From NCBI RefSeq assembly GCF_963676685.1, contig NC_092344.1, forward strand, positions 55,636,830-55,700,829: 64,000 bases of DNA, in the 5' to 3' direction. Position 1 is the stretch's first letter. Each line of letters begins with the position of its first letter. The notes beneath the pieces are model-generated. The model was not told the DNA's origin. It was given only the letters and a program-made list of their open reading frames with translations, and did not search any database. Made by a program: the position numbers and the translations under genes. The stretch is from Mytilus edulis. Lineage: Eukaryota > Mollusca > Bivalvia > Mytilida > Mytilidae. This document shows positions 33,658 to 45,600 of the stretch, in pieces.

Positions 33658-36600
33658 CTGTATGAAAAAAGATTTAATATAAACTTTACTTCAATTGATA
33701 CTTCTGAAGATATTAATAAATTGAAAGGTCATTTTTAACGTTTCAAGACTTCTGATTTGTCCAAAGTAATGTATTTCATTGGAACAATTTTATCGTATAG
33801 ATTTTGTTTTTTGAAACCCGTATGAATAGTGGTAAATGATAATCAAGTAACAATCCACTTAAAAGTTTGCACATTTTAACCAAGAAAGCATTTACAGTAT
33901 GATCTGCACTTTTAAGTACGCATGTTAACATACCTCCAAGATCAACGACCATGTATTGTGTTCCAGCTTCGGCCATCTTAAAATCAGCTCCCTGAAGATG
34001 TTCTATTGGTAGATATTGACAGAATATAGATGCTGCTTCAGGTTCTAAAGCTATGTATAGATTATTTTCTGGTATTCCAGCCTTTAACAAAGCATAAAAA
34101 GAGATAAATAGTTTACTCTATATTACATGTAACTATCTATTAAATGAATAACCTCTTATATAACTGAAAATACTAGCAAATAAAAAAAAGAAACGGTACA
34201 TGAGCGTTTATCTATTTTCGGAAACTTTTTGAATAATTAAATTATCTTGTTTTATTTTAGTTTTTCGTTCTCTTTTGTACATACACTAGGCCGTTAGTTT
34301 TCTCATTTGAGTCATTTCGAGGCCTTTTATAGCTGACCATGCGGTATGGGCTTTGCGCATTGTTGAAGGCCGTACGGTGACCTATAGTTAATTTCTGTGT
34401 CATTTTGGTATCTTGTGGAGAGTTGTCTCATTGGCAATCATACATTTTACCACATCTTCTCTTTTATAAATGTGTCTGAACATTAAAAAGTTGTGTTGTA
34501 TTCTTCTCGATTTTAGTCGTTTGAATATGTTTTCGAATGTTGAAACGTCAACTTCTAAAATCAAAGTTTTGTTTTACTCATTTCTAAATTTATCTTCATC
34601 CGAGTGTGGGTTTTTCTTTATGGAGGTCACAATTATGTCGTTTCAATCGGTTAACAAAAGGGGAATTTGAAATCGATAGAAAGTTACATATAAGTCAACC
34701 GTCAAAGTCAAGATGAGAGGGTATTAGCCATTGGCATGTTGGAAGCATGAATGTCACAAACAGAAGTCGCAAACCAATTTTATACCTCCAAAACGACAAT
34801 TTATAGATCCTCTATATTCCGGAAGACATACAGCTTCAGCCAGACTCATATCCGCAATGGCCAAAAACATAATTTCAATTCAAACAGTCCGAAATTGCCT
34901 GTGACAGTGCGGCCTTTTAGCACGTCCTCCATTGAAGGAAATCATACTTTTATAAATTGTGACTCGTATGGAGAGTTGTCTCATTGGCACTCATACCACA
35001 TCTCCAATTGACATTTTTTTTTATTGCTACTAAAAATGACATAAAAGAGTTTGAACATACATATTCACATTCTTACTTTTTAAATGCCCATTTGATTAGG
35101 TATGTGATTTTTTTCTTAATGAGAATGTGAGGCAATGTGGTATATAGGGTAGAAAAATCAAAACTTTGAACAGATTTGTGAGTGCCACTGAGACAACTCT
35201 CCATCCAAATAACAATTTATAAAAGTAAACCACTACAGGTCAATGTACGGCCTTCAACACGGAACCTTGGCTCACACCGAACAAAAAGCTATAAATGGCC
35301 CCAAAATTATAAGTGTAAAACCATTCAAACGGGAAAACCAACGGTCTAATCTATATAAGAAACGAGAAACGAGTAACACGTATTAATTACATAAACAAAC
35401 GACAACTACTGTACATCAAATTCCTAACTTAGACAGGTGCAAACATTTGCAGCGGGATCAAACGTATTAATGGTACCAAACCTTCTCCCTTTTTCTGAAA
35501 CAATAGCATAACATCACAACATAGAAAACCACACGATAATATATCAATTGGAAGGCTTAACTCATTCAAAAAACGTAAATTAACACACTATGAACGAATA
35601 AAATGATCTGCGATACATGCATGCAATTTAATTTATAAAGTACATCCAACGAGTTCTTGACACTCCAAAAGTAATTTATTCCACTATTTTCGAAGGCCTT
35701 ATTTGAACAATTTATTATCAGGCTTGAAGACGAAATGAATCTATATTTGTAAGGTGTTTTGTGTAGCTTCGGAAGCCAATACATAGTTGGGACTTTCATT
35801 GTATTTTGTTCTGCTTGTAAAGCGGTAGCTGAAAGTTTATGTTTGTTACAGATGTCGTTTTTTTCTGAAAATGGAGTCAGTTGGAATGTTGGTGAATTGG
35901 TGATCTCTTTTTTCAGAACTTCAATGTAAAATTTACGTCAAACAATAATAATATTTTTAGCAGCTTTATCGGCCGGGACAAAAACAAATTCCTTGGCTAG
36001 TTCATTTAGTTTATGTTTGATACGAGTAATAAGCTTATTGTGGTTATTGTTAAGAGTAAAATGTATATCAACTATGTTCATAACTGAATTAAAAAAAGAG
36101 TCCAACAAATTTTTGTCAGCTTTTTCCCGTTTTATCCATATCAAACAGTAACTACGGAGTGAGTCGTGGATGATATTACGACACTCATTCCAATTGACAA
36201 TTGACGAGGGACGATATTTAGGTCCTTTACTGAGGAATGATTTTAACTCTCGGTCTTGAACGATGTTAAGATCTCCTGTTATAATATGTGAAATTGGTCC
36301 ATAAATGTATTCGGAATTACTGCAATTACATGAAGTTGGTGTATTTTCACTGATATTAACATCTTTACACAATCGGCTTTGATTACAAAAACTTGAAGCA
36401 GAAACGTTATATAGTATCTTTTGAGTTCATCAAACTTTCCATCAAGCAACTTGTTATTGTTTCGAATGCCGGAGCCCCGCTTGACAGTCTCCGGAATGAC
36501 CAAAACATTATACAATCGTATAGTTCCATACCCACACTCTGAAAAGTTGTGAGAAGTTATACAGAGAATTTCTATAAAATTGATAGAAGTTTTATGCTTC

Positions 36601-39600
36601 TGAATTTTGTAGAACGTCACATATTATGCATTTTTATTCTTTCATTATTTTGAAAAGGAACTTACTAAATATACGCACGTCTATGGAAGGTAAAAAGCTA
36701 AAGTTTTCTAAGATAGTATATGTTTTTAACATGACTAAACTCCACCCCACAAAAGCTTGTCAGACACAATACAATATTGACGAGTTTGAGTTATGCAATT
36801 AAAACGTGTATAACTTGTTATATAAACTTTATCAGCTGCTTAACGTTTGTATTATGTTTGGACTTTCAAATACTTTGGCCTCGAGCATCAATGAAGAGGC
36901 ATTGTAGAAATGCGCATCAAACAGTTAATTAATTTTACAAAGAAACATATATCTTATACCTACATATGCATTCCTCATATCTGATCTATTTAATTGAAAA
37001 TAAACTGAATTTAATTACCTGAACTGCACCTTTCCTCATAAACTGCTTAGCACTATCAGTCCAGATTGCAGGTACAGTCAGAACCCATCGTATTTCTTTG
37101 ATTTGTACAGCAGTACCTTCCTTTTCTAGTAGTGCCATCAAATGCTTGACAAGTGCTTCAATTGAGAGCGTGAAAACATGTAAAGCTGTCATTGGTTTTC
37201 CTGTTATGTCTTCTATGATCAGATCGTTTCCTATTTTCTAGGTATTTAAAAAAAAATCATAATCAACTATTTCATAGACTATCGGCAAGTATTCGATCGA
37301 TATCTTTCAAAGCGAAGAACTATATAATAAAAGAGAACTGAAACATATAAATGTACGTACACGTAAACCTCTGCTTTAGACATAAGAATTTGATAAACTA
37401 TTTTTTTTTTATCTTATTTTTCAAAATGAAATTATTCGGAAAAAATGAATGTCAAATTGTGCAAACGTTTTTTTTTTTATAAATATCAAGCATTAAAAAT
37501 ATTCCTTTAGAAATGTGATTGAATAAGATTGAAAATCATGAACGTGTTGCCATGCTATGCATAACACTATCGTGCTAAACATACAGCAACGTGTTGTGAA
37601 AATATAATTATCTTGTTGAGCATACTACTACTCGTATATTTTTCAATGTATCGGAAAACAGGAGTAAGTTTTTTGTTTGTTCTTGCAGCTTTATTTTATT
37701 CATCACAGACTTGTAAAGTACTTTGTTCATAGGGTTGAAATTTTGTGTGGACTTGTAGTGCATTAGAACTTTACATTTCTGGTCTGTTGTTAGAGATCAG
37801 AAGTGTTTTTTTTTTACTGATATTATATTTTTTTTAATTACATCTATTTTGTAATCATATTGCAGATGAAAAGATGTTCAGACATGACGTATGTTAATTG
37901 GAAGTCAAAGTGTTTTAAATGTTTAAGCAAGAATAAATAATACCTTCTTGTTATGTAAATTCATTTTAAATCTTCGGAAAAGAAAATGGTCAGAGTGCTC
38001 ATCTTCAATTGCAAGGTCTGCGTATGTAGTTTCTGCTTCGTATCCAAAAGCTTTAAATTGCTTATCAGCATTTAATAACAATGTTGTAGGTGTTTTCAGT
38101 GAAAGCAACTGTCTACTGCCTGCATTCCAAGCTTGATTTGCATGGATTTTCAATGGGTCAGTTTTGAAATTGCTTCGCGTTGAAAAGGCATAACCTGAAT
38201 AAGCTGTTCCAAAGTCCAATGCTGCTACTATTAAATAATTAGGGTTGTGCTCTTTTTTACCTTTGAATGAAAATATTTTTTATTTAGTAATAAATACCAA
38301 TGGTTGTTAAATCTGTCACATTCATGTTCACCGATTTGACTTAAATTCTCATATTTGATTTATAACAATGTAAAACATTTATCCAAACTATTGAAAGTCT
38401 TAAATTAAAAGTTTACAGGGCATGAGCTTGATGATATTTTGGCTTCGTTTCGTGTCTATTTTAGTCTTTACGTCATCTTATTAACTATCGAGTTCACCTC
38501 CGAACACCTCCGATGACTATATAAGCGATATAAACATAAATATAGATATAGATTAAACGAACTCGTGCAAGTTTTTTCTAGTTCTGTTTAATTTCATATT
38601 ATAGATTAAAAGTATAAGTTGATCATCGTTTTTACCTGTATAAGAATGATTTTTTGTGGATCGAAACAGTCAATCAAATGATTTAGTACCTTCGTTTCAT
38701 TTTCAATGTTGTCATTCTATTCCTTTAAATAACTTTACACCGACAATGTATGCGTTATCCATCTCTAGCTGAGGGGTGTTTAATTGAAGTTCATATGAAT
38801 ACGGATTCAATGAGATCGAATTTCATTTGCAAGTGACTAATTCATCAACAATGTTTCTTATCCTATTTTGACAAAATTGAACCATATTGGTTGATGAAAG
38901 CGAATATTTATTTCACTATTTCACGTTCATTAATGATTGAACAAAAAAAAAATCAAATTTTAGATTTTTTATATATCTCTTAGCTAGTATCCCTTTAAAT
39001 ACATATTTCAACATTGCAACATGCGTTTTACGATATTTCTCCACTCGAGACAGTTAAATTTCAATATCTTTTATTCAATAGCTTTAAAAAAAAATTAACT
39101 GTTGACACTGGAGACATATCGTTAAACACGAGTTATAGTGGTTGAATCTGTTTCTCTCGTGATTGTTATGCTTCCTTTACACATATTTGCAGAAAGTTGG
39201 ATTCTTTATATGTGACGTCATCAGGAATGGTCGACTTTCATTTTCATAACGTCAGGAAATTCAGACGGTACCAAATAAATTTGACGCCATAATTAAATTT
39301 AGACCAAATATTAAACTAGAACAGATATCTTACTGGTGAGGTGAAATATTTTTCTCACACGGATCAAGAAATTTGAAAATAGCACAAACATTAGGGAAAC
39401 AGTAACACAAAATAAAATAGAAAACTAGCCAACATTGCAAGCTTCAATTAAAACCGTTAATACTATAGCAGCGGCATTATACATTAGAAGTAATAATAGA
39501 CTTACAGTTACTATATTCAATAAAAATCTGAGTTCACACTAATAAAATAAAAGACGGCTTTTTTTTTTACATATAACTGTAGAACGCACAAATATAAATG

Positions 39601-42600
39601 ATCACTTACAGTTCAGTCAGGTGTCGCCCAGTTTCGCAATGAAAAGGGAGACCATTGTAAGGATGATACAACTATTGAAAACCGAAAAAAATATTCACAT
39701 AGCATCGTAACAATCCTTAAATGACAGGCAATTTTTAAAGGAAAAATGTATCTACACGATGTAAATCATCATTAACGTATTTATGAGCCAATTAAAGCTT
39801 TTACAAATAAGAGGGTGTGGTATGAGTGCCACTAAGACAACTCTCCTTCCAAGTCCAAATGTGTAAAAAAAAGTAAACCATTATAGGTCAAACTACGGTT
39901 TTCAACACGGAGCCTAGGCTCACTCCGAACAGCAAGCTATACAGGGCACAAAAATGACTGATGTTAAACAATTCAAACAGGAAATTTAACGATCTAAATT
40001 ATATACAAAAAATACGAAAAACGTGAACCACAACAACAAACGACAACCACTGAAAAACAGGTTCCTGACTTATGACAGTTGCATTCAAATGCAACCAGTT
40101 AATACAGGTAACAGACGCCATGTTTCATTCTTATCTGAAACAGTAGTGTAGCATTACAACATTAAAAAACACACTATGAAATATAAATTGAAATGACATG
40201 TCTTGACCAAAATGACATATAACATAATCAAGTAAAAATACTCTGAACGAATAAGTTTGATCTTGATACAATCTAAATTTACAATTTTAATAATAAAAAT
40301 ATGACGTGGAACATTATCAATTATTATACCTCAGTTATCATTTTCTAAATGAAATAAGTACACAATATTTTCACTATTTTGCAAATTACAAGCTTTGGAC
40401 CGGTCAAAAATTTCAAACTATTTGACCTGGGTGAAACTATTTGACCGCAAGCGTTCATGTATTTCGCGGAACTTTAAATGCAGCTACGAGATTGGAGGAT
40501 TTTGAAAATAACGCGGAAGTTACGTTAAGTATCTAGTATAGGGTTGACGCCAGTGCAAGACGTAGCCTTAGCATTTGAACATATCTATGAAGTAAACGTT
40601 ATGGTTTGGTTTCTTCTTTTTCATATTACGATAGTTGATTTATCACCGCCATTTATTGTCTGTTATCTTTTTCGATATAATAAAACACTTACTGACTGGA
40701 TATTCGTAGACTAGTAAGTGTATTGTCCCTCGGATACAACTATTGCTCTCGGCTACGCCTTATAATAATAGTTGCTCCTCGGGACAATAAACTTACTATT
40801 CCACTCATACCCAGTCAATAAGTATACATAAGACAACTTTAACCTTGGACAAAATGGTGTTTAATAAAGAAACGTATTCAGGTATATTTAAATAAGACAA
40901 TTTTGTTGTACGAGAACTGACATTTCTCGACATTGAATTAATATTATATAACTATTCTTAATATGTTTGCTAATTGAAACATGTCAACTCACTTACGCAA
41001 TGTTTAATGATTCTTACTTGTAGGTAACGATACTGGTGTCAGTTTGGTGCTAACTGCCTTTGGAACACGTGTCGGCTGTGAGGCTGTGAATACAACAAAA
41101 CAAATATATATATTTGTATCCAAACAAATTAGACTTCGTATGCTAGAGTAAACTAGAAAAACGTAATGTCTTCTTATTTCCTTTCCAGATTTTTATAAAG
41201 ATAATCAATACCTTGAATTGTTAGTGAGTTTGGTAAATTGATCATAAGATTGTGATCGTTATATCACAAAAATACCTATAAAGTACGTCGTACAACACAC
41301 TTTGTTTATTGTCAATACCCGACTCGTCCAAAAGGAAATCAGAAACACAAACAAAAGCCCAATAATAACGAACAACACATGGTTCTGATAGATAGACTTA
41401 TTTGATACAGGTACAATATGTTGTGCTGGTTAATCAGTTTTAAGTGAGCAAACATTTTCTTTTTTATTAATTGGCCCTGCCCCCTCAGTCATGGTATATT
41501 TACCTTGAAACTTATGCTCTTTTTACATGTATTAGTTTGTGATAGGTCAGTTTATTGGGAACCACTGGAGGTAGGTCAATGGTATTTGATATGCAGTTGT
41601 ATAAGCATTGGCATATCTCATTTCCATAGAGATTATATGGCTCTGTCCCCTTAGTCATAGTCTATTGACTTTGAAACTTTTGCTTAGTTTACATGTATTA
41701 GTTTGTGATTAGATCAGTTTAATATGAACTGCTTATGTTAAGTCAATGATATTTGGTATACAATTTGTTTTGAATTTGCACGTATTGTTTCCATAGAGAT
41801 TATATAGCCCTTCCCCCTCTTCATGGTTTATGGACTTTGAAACTTTTACATAGTTTACAAGTTAATGTTTGTGTTTTGGTTTGATTAAAGGGAATGACTT
41901 ATAACAAGTCAACTGTATTTGGTATGCAGTTTTATTTATAGCATTGGCACATCTCATTTACATGGAAATTGTTTAACCATGTACCTCAGTCATGGTTCAT
42001 TGACTGTGAATTTTTGCCCTATTTTAATTTCAACATTTGCTTAAACAAAATTACAAAAAAGCGAGACATATCTCTGGGATAACAGTTTATCTAAATCAGT
42101 TGCAAGTAATGAACTGTGTTATACAGGAAAAAGCACTAGCAGGCGAAATTAAAAATCAATACTAGAGCTATATAAGAGAGATTTGCTTTAGAAGAGATAT
42201 AAGATTTAACTTTGAATTCAAGATAACCAGAGTGTATGTCTTTCAAAACAATCTTGGAGACGTATATTTGTAGAATGTATTGATAGTAATATTAAGAGTT
42301 TAACTTTTAAATTTTAAAAACCAGATGTATCAATATCACTTCGGTAATGTTTAAAAATCCCAAACGTATTTAAAGGCTTTAATGTAATACAACTTTAATA
42401 TTAAACTAATAGATAATAAAATTGAGAATGGAAATGGAAAAAATAACTGGATTTAAGGAACTTTCTTTTGAAATGAAAAACTCCCACACTATAAATAAAA
42501 AAAAATAACAAATGTAGTTATACAGTTATACATTCTTCGATATCGAGGGATGAAAAATAAGTGTTTTTTTTTCGTGTTATCATTTAAAAGACTATGTGTG

Positions 42601-45600
42601 TAGCCTTTGTTATCTGCAATTAAATAAACATGATAGACTAATGTCAGCAAAATATTAAGATTTTTGTATTTGGCACGAACATGTTGAAGGGGGCGGTAAA
42701 CTTTGCTCTTCTTCGGTTTCAAAACTTCATACCTTATACTTTTTTTTACTTAACTTGATATTGGTTATCTCCTTTCAATATTCTAGCCATCATGTCAATT
42801 CAATCAAGCTATGTTTCAAGGATTCTTACTTTGAGTTCCTGGTTCCATTTTGCTGCTAACTTCTTTTGGTGTAGGTCCAGACTGTGAGACTGCAAGTACA
42901 AATAAAACACTGTGTTCGCATTGACGTATGTTTTTCTTCTCTATTATTTCTGCGTGCTAAGCCTTGTGTAAATGTTTTTTTATCGGCTAAATTAATAAAC
43001 AAAATATATTTGTTTTTACTCTTTTGGAAATACATCAGATTTTGACTTTCTTTTCTTCCCTGTTTCCAAATGGTAATCTTTTCGTGGAAGAGATTTTGTA
43101 AATTGATTATAAATAAAGGATATAGTGATATTACGCCGTTCAATAGTCATAAATTGATTTAACTGAAACCAATCCGGGTCACAATTTTAGCTAATGCAGA
43201 TTACAAAATTGGCACGAAAGTTGTGGTGATTTACATCTACTTTGAAATAAATTTTCAATTATCAAACTCCCGACAAACTTTCCGTTGGTGCTTAACTTGT
43301 TATTGTTGTATTTAACGTTAGAGCATTTTAAATAACAAAAGTTTTAAATAAAAGAGAACTTGGAACATCTCGGAGTCACAATTTGAAGTAGAAATTATTA
43401 TTATATCATATATATTCGGTGCAACATATTGCTTTTAATCTTTAACAGAGAAAACTAAGCTTTTTGTGATGTGTATACTTGATTTGTATCTTATTTTTAC
43501 AAGTTACATCCACAGTAATTTCTCTGTGCAAAATTTCAAAATGTATATCCCACTTTTCTATATATTTTTTTTAATGAACTTTCTTTTTTTTTCATTTTGG
43601 GTGATATGTATACAGACACCTCAAAACCTTAAATCTTCTTATAGTCACTTTTTAGGGTTCTTACTTCCAGCTAAAGATAATTCCTGTAGTCTTTGAGCAA
43701 CAGTCTTTTTTTCAATTCCTGGCTGAATGACTGAAACAAAACAAAAATCTAACACACAGTAACTTGGCATAACATTTATACTTTTCGTTTAATTATGAGT
43801 TAAAGTAAAAATACTGGGTTTTGGTTTATTCAAAATAACGCAGGTAACCAAAAGAAACATCTATTAAAAACATAAAATATCATTATGATCTTAATTAAAT
43901 GAATCGCATTCTAAATATTTTGAGCAAATAGTTGTACATTTGATGTTGACGTATTTATGAGATTAATTTCTGCAGTATTGTTTTCGTCCAGACATTTTAT
44001 TTTCAGTGGATTGGAACAAAAGGTTCAATTAGACAATACAATTCATGGAACAAAAACACCACACAAAACAAATGGACACTTTTTAAAAGATTTTGTGTTC
44101 AGTTTATATTTTATCCAAAGTCTATTATATATGTAAATTAAGGGTTAACTTAACATTATTCGTGTCGTTTTGTTTTCGTTGATCATAACCGTAGCAAAAT
44201 AATATGCAAAGGTGGGGTGATGGATTCACACCCTTTGCAAGCATTAAATACAATATCAGCCTAAATTTTTTTTTGGAGTTCAATAAAACTCGACTATTAA
44301 AAATTCTGTTTTCATGTCTAGATTTTCGAACGTTTAAAAACAATATCTTGGTTTCAGATCTTTAAACAGTCATATCCCGCTATCGTCTACGTACGACTCG
44401 TCATCTTTCTCACAACATTTTGGTTTATTTATAATTTTTAAATATATTGTGTTTTTTATTTTCATTCCAGATGGTATGACTAAATCTATGTTGAAACATT
44501 AAAATTCACTCTGACTAGTTATTTTTTTTACGATTCTTACTTGGAGCTGAGGTTCTTGCCTCTAATCGTCCAACAGCACTCTTTCGTTCGTATCCTGGTT
44601 GAATGACTGATATGAAAAAAAATCAAACAAAATATGAGAAGGGCATATACACAATTTATCTATTTCGTTTAATTTTCTTAAAATTCATCTCTATGTGTGA
44701 TAAAATAATGGATTCATGTTTATACAAAATTACACATACAGGCAAAACGAAGAGATCACAAATTAAAAGATCATAAATCAAATGCTCTTAATCAAAAGAA
44801 TTGTATTCTAGATACTTTCAGCAAGAAGTAGTACTTTTGCAGTTGAAATATGTGTGTGAAGTATTTATAACTTTATTTAATGTTGTACTACACAGAACAT
44901 AAAAAGTTACTGCGTGCAAACCAAGTATACTTTTTGACTTGCTTCTTATTTATCCAGACTAGAAATGTTTTAAATTCGTACATGTTAATGAAGGAGAATT
45001 TAAATATATACATGCATATGTATGTAGGAATACCCGGATAGCGTCAATCATGTCATTTATGTTTGCTGTTCATATCCATAGCAAAGTGATGTACATACGA
45101 GAAGTTAACGAATGAAAACCCTTTGAAACCAATCGGTGCTATTTAAGTCTACATTTACATGAACATTTTTGATTACCTGCCTGTTTAAATGTGTTCGACC
45201 ATTTAAAGAACGGTAAACCGGTTTCAGATATTTTATAAAATTCGTATCGGGTGAATCCATTCACAACTTAGGTAAAAAATCAAACAAGATAAACGTTTTT
45301 GATTTAGTGCGTCAGACGCCTTTTCATCTACATAATTGTAATTATTCGCAACACATTTTTTTTTATATTTCTGATATTCAAATGCTCTTTGTTTTTGTTT
45401 TTATTTTTGTTTTTTGTTTGTTTTATTTTCTTACTTGGAAATGAGGATGTTGACTCTAGTCGTCCAACAGCACTTTTTCGTTGGTATTCTGGCTGAATTG
45501 CTAATACAAAAGATTGAATTACATGTGAGAATGACATAACATTTATCTTTTTCGTTTCATTTTTCTTGAAAGAGATTATCTCTATGTGAAAACATAATAT

